From Filimonas lacunae (GTDB lineage: Bacteria; Bacteroidota; Bacteroidia; Chitinophagales; Chitinophagaceae), in the NCBI RefSeq assembly GCF_002355595.1, contig NZ_AP017422.1, positions 3,162,001 through 3,226,000 of the forward strand: 64,000 nucleotides of DNA. The letters are read 5' to 3'. The position numbers and the translations under genes are program-made. Below the pieces are notes generated by a model. It worked only from the letters and a program-made list of their open reading frames with translations, had not been told where the DNA came from and ran no database searches. Position 1 is the first letter of the stretch; every line of letters begins with the position of its first letter. Below, piece after piece: positions 17,672 to 27,151 of the stretch.

Positions 17672-18319
17672 ATGAGCAGCTCCCCCCTGAATGTTGCCGT
17701 TCTTATTTACGACGGCGTAGAACTTGTTGATATGAATGGGCCGGTAGATGTATTTTACCACGCCAGCCTGTTTACCAACAACCGTTACAACATTTTTACC
17801 ATTGCCGAAACCCCCGATGCTGTTGGCAGTGAAGGCGGCATTGTAACCATTGTGCCTAAGTATGCTTTTACCAGCGAGCATCCCACGCCGGACATTGTGA
17901 TTATACCCGGTCAGCTGAATGCCAACGGAGTGCCTATAGTAGCATCCGATGCAGTAGTGAACTGGATAAAAACCGTGGCGGGCAACAATGCTACCATCCT
18001 TGCTGTATGTGTGGGCATTTATCACGTAGCTAAATCAGGCTTATTAAATGGGAAAAAGGCCACTACCCATTACATGGCCATTAACCAGTTTCATATAGAT
18101 TATCCGGAAATTCAGATTATCAAGAATGTGCGCTATGTAGAAGATGGCCAGTTTGTAACAACTGCCGGTATCAGTTCGGGCATAGATGGCGCGTTATACC
18201 TGATTGAAAAGAATGATGGAGCAGATATGGCGCAACAAGTAGCTGATCTGATGATATATAACCGTGCTGCACCATTACCACCTTATACTATTTTACCTCC
18301 CTATTATCCTGCTGGCTAA
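17672..18319 (+). CDS. DJ-1/PfpI family protein (isonitrile hydratase/GlxA-N-like)
   Basis: A 215-residue class I glutamine-amidotransferase-like protein. It opens with NVAVLIYDGVELVDMNGPVD, typical of the PfpI/isonitrile-hydratase branch, and has the nucleophile elbow AVCVGIYHVAKSGLLNGKKA with Cys113, followed by TTHY. The acidic residue in GVELVD (about position 17) fits the usual partner of the nucleophile. There is no AraC-type DNA-binding domain, so it is not a GlxA regulator. It is the first gene of a five-gene operon with a tyrosinase and a c-heme lipoprotein; the next gene follows after 45 nt. Substrate unknown; a role in hydrating or detoxifying a reactive product is only a guess. 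Confidence 0.82.
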   Translation: MSSSPLNVAVLIYDGVELVDMNGPVDVFYHASLFTNNRYNIFTIAETPDAVGSEGGIVTIVPKYAFTSEHPTPDIVIIPGQLNANGVPIVASDAVVNWIKTVAGNNATILAVCVGIYHVAKSGLLNGKKATTHYMAINQFHIDYPEIQIIKNVRYVEDGQFVTTAGISSGIDGALYLIEKNDGADMAQQVADLMIYNRAAPLPPYTILPPYYPAG

Positions 18320-18364
18320 TAACCTGTAAAGAACCTTTTTTCATATCTACCTTAATTACTCATT

Positions 18365-18790
18365 ATGTCAAACACTTATGTAACAGCGGCTTCGGGTACA
18401 TGGACGTACCGCAGCCTGCTGAATAACCCCGACTTGTCTGCAGATTTTGACTCGTTAGAATTTGGTCGTGCTAACCTGGTTATTGAAACTGCATCTGACG
18501 GCACATTAACCGGTAAAATTTATGATACTGGCTGGGAACTTACGTTAAAAGGCGGTTACCAGCCAGGCGCTCCCGGCACCTTGTGGTTTCAGGGCAGTGG
18601 TATAGTAAGTGGCGCACCCTGGATATATGACTACCTGTGTTATGTAGTGCCTGCTATCCCTAATGGTGTTGACCAGGTTCCGGCCCTGACAGGTAGTGTT
18701 ACGCGCGCTATCCCCCACCCTAACGGCGATGGTGGCACCAGCCCTGCGGGTGTAGTAGCCTCCTTTTATGCAGTGCTGCAATCGAGATAA
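18365..18790 (+). CDS. Unknown 141-aa protein in the tyrosinase operon
   Basis: No family recognised. The protein starts MSNTYVTAASGTWTYRSLLN and appears all-beta, with alternating strands such as FGRANLVIETASDGTLTGKI, GWELTLKGGY and GTLWFQGSG. That pattern resembles a small barrel (lipocalin- or avidin-like), but the resemblance is only by eye. There is no signal peptide or transmembrane segment; one Cys is present. It lies between the PfpI and MerC-like genes with short gaps (45 and 28 nt), so it is almost certainly co-transcribed with the tyrosinase. Confidence 0.7.
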   Translation: MSNTYVTAASGTWTYRSLLNNPDLSADFDSLEFGRANLVIETASDGTLTGKIYDTGWELTLKGGYQPGAPGTLWFQGSGIVSGAPWIYDYLCYVVPAIPNGVDQVPALTGSVTRAIPHPNGDGGTSPAGVVASFYAVLQSR

Positions 18791-18818
18791 CTATTTCATA
18801 ACATGAATACATTTTGCT

Positions 18819-19280
18819 ATGAATCAGCTGACAGAAAATACACATTGTTGCTGTAGCAAGCCTGCTACAACGGCACCGCCGCAGGCATTGCTTACTACCA
18901 CTAAAAAAACAGGTAAAAGTATTCCGGCCATTTTGTTAAGCATATTCATTGCTTTTTTTCCTAAATGTCCGCTTTGCTGGGCAGTATATATGAGTATGTT
19001 CAGCAGCATTGGCCTGGCGCGACTGCCTTATATGAAATGGCTGTTGCCTGTTATGATGCTGTTTCTGGCGGTGCATTTGTTTTTAATATACCGTAAAGCC
19101 AGGCAACAGGGCTACCTGCCTTTTTATGTAAGCCTGGCCGGATCGGCTATATTATTCCTGGGCCGTACCTGGTTTCCTGCTACACAATGGCTGCTGCTGG
19201 CAGGTATAGTATGTATTATCGGCGGCTCACTGCTACACAACTTTTCACGCAATAACGTAACACTCACAAGCAATCAATAA
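18819..19280 (+). CDS. MerC-like small membrane protein
   Basis: A 153-residue membrane protein with four predicted helices (about 37-60, 72-90, 103-120 and 124-142). Two cysteine sets stand out: HCCC at residues 9-12 in the N-terminal tail, and CPLC at 50-53 inside the first helix, within FFPKCPLCWAVYMSMFSSIG. This CPxC-in-helix layout resembles the MerC mercury/metal transport family. Being directly upstream of a copper tyrosinase (11-nt gap), it could deliver or handle copper, but that is an inference from context. The start at 18819 was chosen as the only ATG ahead of the cysteine-rich tail. Confidence 0.65.
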   Translation: MNQLTENTHCCCSKPATTAPPQALLTTTKKTGKSIPAILLSIFIAFFPKCPLCWAVYMSMFSSIGLARLPYMKWLLPVMMLFLAVHLFLIYRKARQQGYLPFYVSLAGSAILFLGRTWFPATQWLLLAGIVCIIGGSLLHNFSRNNVTLTSNQ

Positions 19281-19291
19281 AACAACCAACA

Positions 19292-20992
19292 ATGAAACAA
19301 TCTGGAAATACAGGCGTTCGCCGTTCCATACTTGAAATTCAACGCGAATATGAACTGGGTACCAGCAACGAACTGGAAAAAGTAGTTACTGCCTGGGCGT
19401 ATATAAAAGCTTTACCCGCTACCGACCTTAACTCCTTCTTTTGCATTGGCGGCTATCATGGCGAGCCCTTTGCTGGTGAAGGCGCCACTAACCCGGAATG
19501 GTGGGGTGGCTACTGCAACCACGCTAACGTATTATTCCCTACCTGGCACCGCGTTTACCTGTATCGCCTGGAGCAGGCTTTGCAAAGCACACCCGGCTGT
19601 GAAGATGTCATGTTGCCTTACTGGGATGAAACGGACAACTACTCTATTAAATATGGTATACCTCATGCCTTAACAGAAGAGTTCTTTACTTTTCGAGATG
19701 CCGTTCCTGAATGCCTGTTAGCGCAAGATATATGGCATGATGGCAACACGATCAAAAATCCCCTGGCTTCTTTCACCTTTACCGCAGGTTTTACGGATAC
19801 GGTAACCGGTGATGGCAGTGTATATTCCAAGCCTGAAGGATATAGCACTGTTCGCTATCCTTTATCGGGACTGGTTGGTACAGAAGATTTTCAAAAAACT
19901 ACCAATAAGCATAATGCTATGTTTCCCGATTACAATACTAACACGGCTATCTTAAATGCCAACGTATTGCAGTGGATTAACAACCCGGTGTATTATGTAC
20001 CGGAAGCAGCGTTTGGAAAAGATAAATTACAAACCCGCCCTGCCGGTGTGGCCAAAGCTTTTGCTGATTGCCTGGATGCGCCTAATTATAATGCCTTTTC
20101 TAACACGCAGTCTGCTGCTTATTACAGTAAAATACCCGGTCAAAAACACGTGGTGGCATTGGAATCGCCGCATAACGACATTCACTTATCTGTAGGCGGC
20201 TTTAACCTGCCACCTGCTGTGAATAATGGTGGCCCCGCAGCTGACTTTTCACAAATACCTGGCGCCAATGGCGATATGGGCGAGAATGATACAGCCGGTC
20301 TGGATCCTATTTTCTTTTTCCACCATTGTAATATAGACCGTATGTTCTGGCTGTGGCAACTAAAGCATGGCTATACCAACTCACTGGAAATTATTAATGA
20401 CCCCAACGATCCGGGAACAAACAACAGTTTTAATAATGGTAATGGTCAGGGGCCTACCAATGGTCAGTCGCTCAATGAAACGCTTACCATGCAAACCACA
20501 TTAAATCCCTTTACCAAACCGGATGGCAGTTTCTTTATCTCTGATGATTGTGTAAATATTGAAACCCAGTTAAACTATACCTATAGCGAAGGTTCACTGT
20601 CGGCTGGCATTCAATCGCATACTTTATTAAAAGCCACTCAGCCAATAGCATTAAAAAGTAACCAGAAGCTACATATTTCCGGCATCACGCGTAGTGGCAT
20701 CAGTGGCTCTTTTGTGGTAGCTATCTATTCGCAGAAAGGAGAAGATAGAATACTGGAAGGGTATCACTCTGTACTTAGCCGTTGGAAGGTGGCAGGCTGT
20801 GCCAACTGTCAGCTGCACCTTAACGTATTGGGTAGCATTAGCCTGCAACATTATAGCAAAGAAGAAGTACAGGAAAGAGCTTTCACCGCTGAAATTGTAG
20901 GCCGCGAACAGCAAAATAAACTTCGTTTTGGACAGTTTAAAGCTTTAAGCGCCACAGAACATAAACCATATATTTTAGAGATCACTGAATAA
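19292..20992 (+). CDS. Tyrosinase family copper oxidase
   Basis: A 566-residue type-3 copper protein. CuA ligands are H56 (GGYHGEP), H77 (CNHAN) and H86 (LFPTWHRVYLYRLEQAL). CuB ligands are H294 and H298 (ESPHNDIHLSVGG) and the HH pair in DPIFFFHHCNIDRMFW (344-345). After the catalytic core (to about 360) comes a C-terminal beta-rich domain of about 200 residues. No signal peptide is visible, so it is either cytoplasmic or exported by another route. The enzyme should hydroxylate monophenols and oxidise o-diphenols to quinones. It lies between the MerC-like gene and the c-heme lipoprotein gene (14-nt gap), suggesting metal supply and an electron partner in one operon. Confidence 0.93.
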   Translation: MKQSGNTGVRRSILEIQREYELGTSNELEKVVTAWAYIKALPATDLNSFFCIGGYHGEPFAGEGATNPEWWGGYCNHANVLFPTWHRVYLYRLEQALQSTPGCEDVMLPYWDETDNYSIKYGIPHALTEEFFTFRDAVPECLLAQDIWHDGNTIKNPLASFTFTAGFTDTVTGDGSVYSKPEGYSTVRYPLSGLVGTEDFQKTTNKHNAMFPDYNTNTAILNANVLQWINNPVYYVPEAAFGKDKLQTRPAGVAKAFADCLDAPNYNAFSNTQSAAYYSKIPGQKHVVALESPHNDIHLSVGGFNLPPAVNNGGPAADFSQIPGANGDMGENDTAGLDPIFFFHHCNIDRMFWLWQLKHGYTNSLEIINDPNDPGTNNSFNNGNGQGPTNGQSLNETLTMQTTLNPFTKPDGSFFISDDCVNIETQLNYTYSEGSLSAGIQSHTLLKATQPIALKSNQKLHISGITRSGISGSFVVAIYSQKGEDRILEGYHSVLSRWKVAGCANCQLHLNVLGSISLQHYSKEEVQERAFTAEIVGREQQNKLRFGQFKALSATEHKPYILEITE

Positions 20993-21006
20993 CCCTCATT
21001 ACAAGT

Positions 21007-22761
21007 ATGAAAAAACAATTGAAGATAGCTGCTGGTGTTACCCTGTTGCTGGCAGGTGTGTGGGCTTGCGGCAGCAATGAAAACCACTCGCAGGCACTTA
21101 CTGCCTCTTATAAACCTTCTTCTACTCCCCTGCCATCGGATGTATTTGCTTATTGCACGGTATCGCCAAACGAGTTTGATGGCTGGTTTGAAAGTGGTAA
21201 GGCCAGCGTAGGCGGTAAGGTAAAGCACGCCAATAGCGTTACATTTCCTTCCAGCAACAACTGTGATTTTTATAAATGGTCGGAACAAATGTTTCTGTGG
21301 CTTACCTCACCAGCAGGCAACGGTAAGCTGGTAATGGAAACTCCGCTCTTTTATGATGTGTCTTCCGAAGAAAACAAAGAGCGACACTTTATACCGCACG
21401 TTCCGGGCCAGCCGCTGCAATTAAGCAGCGGGGTAAATAAAACAGGCCCAAATGGCTTGCCTGTGATGCGTTCTACCAGCGGACAGTTGTTTGAAATAGA
21501 AGATTTTCAGCAGCAACCCAATGGTAAAAAACTGGTAACCGCTGCCAATGGAGCGGCTGCGCAAGTAGCGCAGGTAAGAGAAGCGCCGAACGGGAAGTTT
21601 GAGTTTTTAGATGCGGGTGGTAAAGTAATTCAACATCCGAAAGCCATTATTCATGCAGGTTTTAACAAGCAGCAGATAGTAACCAGGTTTACTGCAGGTA
21701 ATAAAACCATTTACCTGGATGCTGCCGGTAACCTGGTAGATTCAGAAAGCGGGCAGGCCACCGGTGATGCTTTGTTATCGCGCAATGGGGCACTGGTATA
21801 TTATCTTACTATTGTAAATGATGTATATGCCAACTATCTCACTTTTGCCAAACAGGGATTGATTAACAACAGCCGTTTTCCTACTACTGCCGCCACCCTG
21901 GATTCCATCTGTAAACTGGCTCGTAAGTCTGGAGTTACCTTACCTGACTCAAACGCTCTGGCAATGGAGTTTAAATCATCATGGGTAGAAACCAGTACGC
22001 TGGACGACAGCACGGGTTATATCAGAATGATAGCCAGGGTAACTAAATATGATACTTCCAACCCGGCCAGATGGCTGCCCAAAGGTACTAAAACCGTATC
22101 TGTGGCCCTGGTGGGAGTTCACGTAGTAGGTAGCGTAGCCGGACATCCTGAACTGGTATGGGCAACCTTTGAACATCAGAGTAATGCGCCCAACATCGCT
22201 TACCAATACCAGAACAGTAAAAAGCAACTGGTTACAGCACCTGCCGATACCGGCACTGGCTGGTTGTTCAGCACTAATGCACTGGACACCAAAGCAAACG
22301 TGTCGCAGGCAAAAAGTAAAAATGATACTATCACTGCTGCTTCCACTACCATTAAGGCCAGCAACACGCAACAATGGTGTCCATGGGGTACCACACCTGG
22401 TGTTGGTAACCTGTCTAACCAGGAAGATACCTTTACCTATGTATCCAATACTAAAATATTATCCATTAACAACTCTATTCGCAGTTTACTGGGTAAGGAC
22501 GTAAGGAAAAACTACCTGTTTATAGGTGCCACCTGGACATTTGGTGGTACCGCGCCCAACGGTAATGTATATAGCCAGCAGCACCAGGAGCCTGGTGTTT
22601 CTATCGGAACCAACACATTGGCCAACAGTACCATGGAAACCTATTTTCAGTCAAATACCAGGAGCTGTTTTACCTGTCACAAAACAAGAAACGCACCTCC
22701 ATCCCTCAACCCTGTGGGCATCAGTCACATATTCGGTGAATTGAAGCCTTTAAAATACTAA
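21007..22761 (+). CDS. Lipoprotein with C-terminal single CxxCH heme motif
   Basis: A 584-residue exported lipoprotein: signal peptide with a lipobox ending at Cys21 (LLAGVWACGS). The long middle has no recognised domain but is rich in beta strands. The only heme motif is CFTCH at 554-558, 27 residues from the end, so one c-type heme is predicted. It is the last gene of the tyrosinase operon, 14 nt behind the tyrosinase and just before a strong terminator. A redox partner for the tyrosinase or its quinone product is a reasonable inference, but they may sit in different compartments. The conserved-looking family is one I cannot name. Confidence 0.78.
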   Translation: MKKQLKIAAGVTLLLAGVWACGSNENHSQALTASYKPSSTPLPSDVFAYCTVSPNEFDGWFESGKASVGGKVKHANSVTFPSSNNCDFYKWSEQMFLWLTSPAGNGKLVMETPLFYDVSSEENKERHFIPHVPGQPLQLSSGVNKTGPNGLPVMRSTSGQLFEIEDFQQQPNGKKLVTAANGAAAQVAQVREAPNGKFEFLDAGGKVIQHPKAIIHAGFNKQQIVTRFTAGNKTIYLDAAGNLVDSESGQATGDALLSRNGALVYYLTIVNDVYANYLTFAKQGLINNSRFPTTAATLDSICKLARKSGVTLPDSNALAMEFKSSWVETSTLDDSTGYIRMIARVTKYDTSNPARWLPKGTKTVSVALVGVHVVGSVAGHPELVWATFEHQSNAPNIAYQYQNSKKQLVTAPADTGTGWLFSTNALDTKANVSQAKSKNDTITAASTTIKASNTQQWCPWGTTPGVGNLSNQEDTFTYVSNTKILSINNSIRSLLGKDVRKNYLFIGATWTFGGTAPNGNVYSQQHQEPGVSIGTNTLANSTMETYFQSNTRSCFTCHKTRNAPPSLNPVGISHIFGELKPLKY

Positions 22762-22805
22762 GCTTTCCCGACGCAGGAAGCTAATACATAAAGGGCTGAT
22801 CATAT

Positions 22806-22855
22806 AAAAAGGGTTGTTTCTTTTTTAGCGAAAAGAAACAACCCTTTTTTGTTTA
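22806..22855 (+). terminator. Strong intrinsic terminator of the tyrosinase operon
   Basis: Near-perfect inverted repeat of about 19 bp (AAAAAGGGTTGTTTCTTTT against its complement at 22831-22850), loop of about 6 nt, followed by T6. Located 45 nt after the c-heme lipoprotein stop. Confidence 0.88.
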
Positions 22856-23242
22856 TTATCTTTTTAGCATAAAGCCTACGTGGTGGTATTTATACGACTG
22901 CTGTTCCATTGCATTAGTGTACTCTTTGACCATTTTAGCATAGAAAAATGCCACTTTTACGGAATGAGACAAAACATCGCAATTTTGAGTCATTTTGCCC
23001 TATAGTTGCTTATAGAATAATTTATTTTTAGAATGGTTTATTATGCCATGTAACGATTTTGCCAAAAACACTAAACTTAGCCATATGAGATTGCTTTACA
23101 TTCATTTCTACCCGGGAATACGGTTCTTTTCCTGACTTCTCTCTTATCATATCAGTTTTTATGCATTTCCTGCATGCGCAAAGGCATGCACTATAGTCAG
23201 CGTTTACCCACTACCAATATTCATTTTTAAAAAGTAACGATT
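22856..23242. other. Intergenic region upstream of the GH43 gene
   Basis: About 390 AT-rich bases between the operon terminator and the arabinanase gene. I see no gene, no RNA gene and no full TTG/TAnnTTTG promoter; only scattered partial matches. Confidence 0.4.
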
Positions 23243-24973
23243 ATGAAAAAAGAAATGCTACCCTGCATTAGCGGGCTGCTACGCTCATGCTGTATAGCAG
23301 CGGTATTCTTTTTACTTGCCGCCCTTAGTCATCCTGCCAAGGCATTGCAGGGGGCTACCGGCATTCACGACCCTTCTACCATTATTAAAAGAAACGGGGT
23401 GTATCATGTCTGGGGCACCGGCAACCAGATTTATCACCTAACTTCTACCGATTTAATCAACTGGACTGTTGCCGGAACCGTATTTGCTTCCGGAACCTGG
23501 CCCAGCTGGATTAATACGTATGTTTCTGGCTTTGCCGGCTTTTTCTGGGCGCCTGAATGTGTGTACATGAATGGTAAATATTACATGTATTACTCGTGCA
23601 GTACCGGTGGCCGTCCCTGCGCTATCGGTGTAGCTACCAGCACCGACCTTAGCACCTGGACAGATCAGGGTGTGGTGGTATATTCTACTACTACCAGTAC
23701 CTACGGTTCCATTGATCCTGCAGTGTTTTCTGATGCCAGCGGCAACTACTGGCTGGCCTTTGGTTCGCACCTTACCGGTATATGGATGGCGCAATTAAAC
23801 ACTTCCACCGGCAAAAGACTCAACACTACGTTAACCAACGTAGCTGGTAGCAGCAGCAGCGAACACGAAGCTGCCTATGTTATCCGCAATGGCAGCTACT
23901 ATTACCTGTTTTATAACAGGGGCGTATGTTGCAACGGCACCAGCAGCACTTATTATGTACAAATGGGACGGGCCTCCAGTCCTACTGGCCCATACACCGA
24001 TCAGAACGGGGTAAGCTTGCTAAGTGGCGGTGGTACCACGGTAATGAGCAGTACCGGTAACTATATAGGCCCCGGTCACGTGGGATATTACCAGGAAAAC
24101 GGTTTCAACTTCGTTACACACCATTATTATAATGGTGCAGCCAGCGGCACACCTACTTTAGGTATCGCCAATATGGGGTGGAATAATAACTGGCCGTTTA
24201 TCACTTATGATTGGATAGCCGCGGGAAGGTATACGGTAACCAATGTCAACAGCGGCCTGGTATGGGATGCCTGGGGTTGCACGGGTGCGTCGTTACAGGC
24301 TATAGCCCAGGGCACCAGCTCGGGACTTACCTGCCAGAAGTGGGACTTTGCTACGCTGGGTAATGGCGTATATAAAATAACCTGTGCATTGGGGGGCCTG
24401 GCGGCAGATGTTCTTAACTGCTCTTCGGCCAACGGCGCTGCATTGGATCTGTATTCCTATTGGGGCGGCAGCTGTCAGCAATTCCGCCTGCAAAGAACAG
24501 GCAGCGGTAGCCTGGTGTTTGAATCGGTCAACGGCAACCGGGTTGTTGAAGTTCCTAATGCGTCCACTACAGCCGGTACACAATTAGCATTGTACGATTA
24601 TAATGGTTGTAATTGCCAGAAATGGAATGTTACTTACCTGGGGGCATCGGCACGTGTAGCTAATAATACAGAGCCTGCTACCGGCACGGCTGTTTCTACA
24701 GACAGCCTTCCGGGTGCCGATATGCCTGCCAATATCAATATTTACCCTAACCCCGTTACCCGTGGTCAGGGCTTTACCATTACGCTTTCGCAGGTAGCTG
24801 CTAACCAAACTGCTACTATCACAGTTACCAATGCATCGGGCCAGGTAGCAGAAAGGCAAACGGTAAAAGGACAAACCACCGCTGTAGCCGGTAAACAGCT
24901 TGTACCTGGTTTTTATATTATACAGGTAAGCTATGGACGAAAAACGGTCAGCAAAAAAGTAGTGGTGCAATAG
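23243..24973 (+). CDS. Secreted GH43 arabinan-active enzyme with ricin-type lectin and T9SS domains
   Basis: A 576-residue three-part secreted enzyme. A signal peptide covers about 1-35. Residues 40-325 form a GH43 five-bladed propeller with the expected acidic residues: base Asp43 (IHDPS), Asp158 (SIDPAVF) and acid Glu209 (SSEHEAAYV); WAPE (102-105) is also typical. The best match is the endo-1,5-alpha-L-arabinanase group. Residues about 330-465 form a ricin-type beta-trefoil (repeated W and QxW-like CQKW motifs). The end (about 495-576) is a T9SS sorting domain, with INIYPNPVTRGQGF at the start and GFYIIQVSYGRKTVSKKVVV at the end. It stands alone without SusCD genes, so it likely acts at the cell surface or in the medium on arabinan. 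Confidence 0.9.
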   Translation: MKKEMLPCISGLLRSCCIAAVFFLLAALSHPAKALQGATGIHDPSTIIKRNGVYHVWGTGNQIYHLTSTDLINWTVAGTVFASGTWPSWINTYVSGFAGFFWAPECVYMNGKYYMYYSCSTGGRPCAIGVATSTDLSTWTDQGVVVYSTTTSTYGSIDPAVFSDASGNYWLAFGSHLTGIWMAQLNTSTGKRLNTTLTNVAGSSSSEHEAAYVIRNGSYYYLFYNRGVCCNGTSSTYYVQMGRASSPTGPYTDQNGVSLLSGGGTTVMSSTGNYIGPGHVGYYQENGFNFVTHHYYNGAASGTPTLGIANMGWNNNWPFITYDWIAAGRYTVTNVNSGLVWDAWGCTGASLQAIAQGTSSGLTCQKWDFATLGNGVYKITCALGGLAADVLNCSSANGAALDLYSYWGGSCQQFRLQRTGSGSLVFESVNGNRVVEVPNASTTAGTQLALYDYNGCNCQKWNVTYLGASARVANNTEPATGTAVSTDSLPGADMPANINIYPNPVTRGQGFTITLSQVAANQTATITVTNASGQVAERQTVKGQTTAVAGKQLVPGFYIIQVSYGRKTVSKKVVVQ

Positions 24974-25007
24974 CACCTGTTACACATCTGTTGGGTAAAC
25001 GTAAAAG

Positions 25008-25042
25008 CCGTCTCGTGATAATACGGAGCGGTTTTTTGATAA
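25008..25042 (+). terminator. Weak terminator after the GH43 gene
   Basis: Imperfect hairpin (GCCGTCTCG... with ...CGGAGCGG) followed by T6, about 35 nt after the GH43 stop. Confidence 0.4.
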
Positions 25043-25098
25043 AAAAATGTATATTATATAACATCCCCTATCTTTATCGCCACTCTTAAACCTAAACC

Positions 25099-26223
25099 AT
25101 GTCACAACCTGAAACACACGAGCAACCTGATGTAAGAAAAAGGCCTTACACCTTATCCATCCCCGCATTTTTACAGGAAGAACTGGATAAAACAGATTGG
25201 GAAGAATTGGATACCGACACCGGTGATGGTGGCGAATTACCCATATTTATCAATGGACTACTGGCAGAAGAAGACCCGGAATTGGGCGATCACTGCTTCG
25301 ATGTACTGGATGAAGAAATAGGCCAGGCTGTGTATAAAGCCACTTATAAAGTGGGGGAAATACTGGCGACCTTGTTACCCAGATATACCCCGGAAAGTGA
25401 GGTGCATACACGCGTGGTGAAATTTTTATTTCTCATCATGTCGCGTCTTACAATTCGTAAAGGCAAGGATGCCTATGAGAACCTGACCACAAAATTACAG
25501 GCATCCATTCCTGCTTTTTACCAACGCGCTGCCCATCCCGATGACAAATTTGCATTAGAGGGCATTTACCTGTTGTTGCATGCCGGCCGTACAGCGCCCG
25601 AAACAGTGGTGTTTTTATGGAAAATATACAACAACACTGCTCTTTCTACATTCAAAAGAAGTTATGCGCTGTTTACACTGGCAATACTGTATGTAGAAAC
25701 CGACCAGAGCACTACCTTAATTACCGAGTTTTCAGCTATATGGGAATCCACAGAAGAAAAACTGCTTCGCCTGATATTAGCGGCACATCTGGTGATGGCT
25801 GCCGAGGGAGAATCAAAAACGCCATGGATTATGGAACTCATTGAGGTATTTATACACCCCGCCCCATTAAAACAGGATTTTTTTAAGTTAAATCCTTATA
25901 CCTACTCTTATCATATCGAAGAATATATTTTGGGGGTATTGAGATACATTGATGCCGACAAGCAGGAACACAAGATTGCACCAGTTTTAGCGATGTTGCC
26001 TGAAGCCAATATATTAACACTGACAACACTTTTTGATGCCCTCTTTTCTATATTATTCTGGCAGCGGGCATCGCTGGAAAACATAACGCCGACACGTAAA
26101 CAAGCCCTGCTTTTATCAGCTGACATAGTGGACAAAAATCCCGGTGTTGTAAACCATGCTGAGATATTCCGTAAATATCAATTACCGTATGATGCAACAC
26201 AACTAAGGCAACTAGCCGGTTAA
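25099..26223 (+). CDS. Hypothetical helical protein, 374 aa
   Basis: No recognisable family. The first 70 residues are acidic (EELDTDTGDGGELPIFINGL, then LAEEDPELGDHCFDVLDEEI), and the rest looks like stacked amphipathic helices (for example AFYQRAAHPDDKFALEGIYL, LYVETDQSTTLITEFSAI), suggesting a HEAT- or TPR-like solenoid. There is no signal peptide or membrane helix, so it is probably cytoplasmic. It is monocistronic, with a TATCTTTA element at 25079-25086 close to a -7 box and a terminator at 26261-26303. Coding quality is good over the full length. Confidence 0.72.
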   Translation: MSQPETHEQPDVRKRPYTLSIPAFLQEELDKTDWEELDTDTGDGGELPIFINGLLAEEDPELGDHCFDVLDEEIGQAVYKATYKVGEILATLLPRYTPESEVHTRVVKFLFLIMSRLTIRKGKDAYENLTTKLQASIPAFYQRAAHPDDKFALEGIYLLLHAGRTAPETVVFLWKIYNNTALSTFKRSYALFTLAILYVETDQSTTLITEFSAIWESTEEKLLRLILAAHLVMAAEGESKTPWIMELIEVFIHPAPLKQDFFKLNPYTYSYHIEEYILGVLRYIDADKQEHKIAPVLAMLPEANILTLTTLFDALFSILFWQRASLENITPTRKQALLLSADIVDKNPGVVNHAEIFRKYQLPYDATQLRQLAG

Positions 26224-26260
26224 TCCTATACATTTTACCCGTAACTATCCGGCATATAAC

Positions 26261-26303
26261 AAAGGCGGCTATTCTTCAGGAGTAGAAGCAGCCGTCTTTA
26301 TTA
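26261..26303 (+). terminator. Intrinsic terminator
   Basis: Ten-base-pair stem AAAGGCGGCT / AGCCGTCTTT (one G-T pair), loop of about 19 nt, then TTTATTAT. It follows the 374-aa gene stop by 38 nt. Confidence 0.7.
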
Positions 26304-26342
26304 TGAAAAAGTAAAACACATATTTACTTACATTTATATCTT

Positions 26343-27137
26343 ATGACTAAACCTTTTTTCCTTCTGGCCCTGGTACTATTGGCCGCCTGTGACACTCAGG
26401 TAAAAAACACTCCTGCACAAAACACTGTTTCCCAAGATAGTTTGCCAGTTACATCCACTTCACCGTCAGTGATAGCCCCCGCTTTAGACTCCCTGGAAGA
26501 AAAGCAGGATACCAACATTATCTACCTTGGATATTTTGAGGCTACAGACTCCACTTCTATACAAGAGCCTGAACCCATTACTGCTAAACAATTTGATAAA
26601 TATTTTCAGTATTATACCCCGAACATAGATACCAGTGGTGTTCAAATAACCCGAACTCCACATGGCTTAAAATTGAATACCACCAGCCGTGTAGTAACTT
26701 TTGTGAATGATGATACCAACTATGAAAATTACGCCTATTATAAAGGGTATATTCCTTCTCTAAAAACATATGTTGTAGATGACGTGTCTGCTGCTAATGA
26801 AGTAAGCAGCCTGTTACTGATAGATAGCGCTTCGGGTTATACTTACAACCTGGAAAGCACTTTTGACAATTCCTGCGATGTTCCCCTGCCCTCCCCTGAT
26901 CAGCGGCTGTTACTGATTTATGCCACCGACTTATACCTGAAGAGTGGGGCCTATATTTCTGTATGGAAAATAAATGATCACGGAAGGAATATGTATACCC
27001 ATTTCAAAACCAGGAAACTAACTGATAATCTGATTGAAAACATTGCCTGGATTGATAACCATTCATTTGCGGTAAAACTAAAACCGTTGATTGATGACCA
27101 GGATACCACTACGCAGTATTTTAAAGTGGCTTTATAA
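26343..27137 (+). CDS. Unknown lipoprotein, 264 aa
   Basis: An exported lipoprotein with lipobox LLAACDTQ (Cys16). A low-complexity Ser/Thr/Pro/Gln linker follows (about 20-60), then a 200-residue globular domain with no family I recognise; it includes DDTNYENYAYYKGYIPSLKT and VWKINDHGRNMYTHFKTRKL. The terminal strand YFKVAL ends the protein. It lies alone between a terminator and the convergent DoxX gene (14-nt gap). The coding frame is clear throughout. Confidence 0.72.
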   Translation: MTKPFFLLALVLLAACDTQVKNTPAQNTVSQDSLPVTSTSPSVIAPALDSLEEKQDTNIIYLGYFEATDSTSIQEPEPITAKQFDKYFQYYTPNIDTSGVQITRTPHGLKLNTTSRVVTFVNDDTNYENYAYYKGYIPSLKTYVVDDVSAANEVSSLLLIDSASGYTYNLESTFDNSCDVPLPSPDQRLLLIYATDLYLKSGAYISVWKINDHGRNMYTHFKTRKLTDNLIENIAWIDNHSFAVKLKPLIDDQDTTTQYFKVAL

Positions 27138-27151
27138 TTACCTGGTAGCTT

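Noticed and set aside
17612-18025. 137-aa minus-strand frame over the PfpI gene
   Set aside because: Antisense to a convincing DJ-1/PfpI protein.
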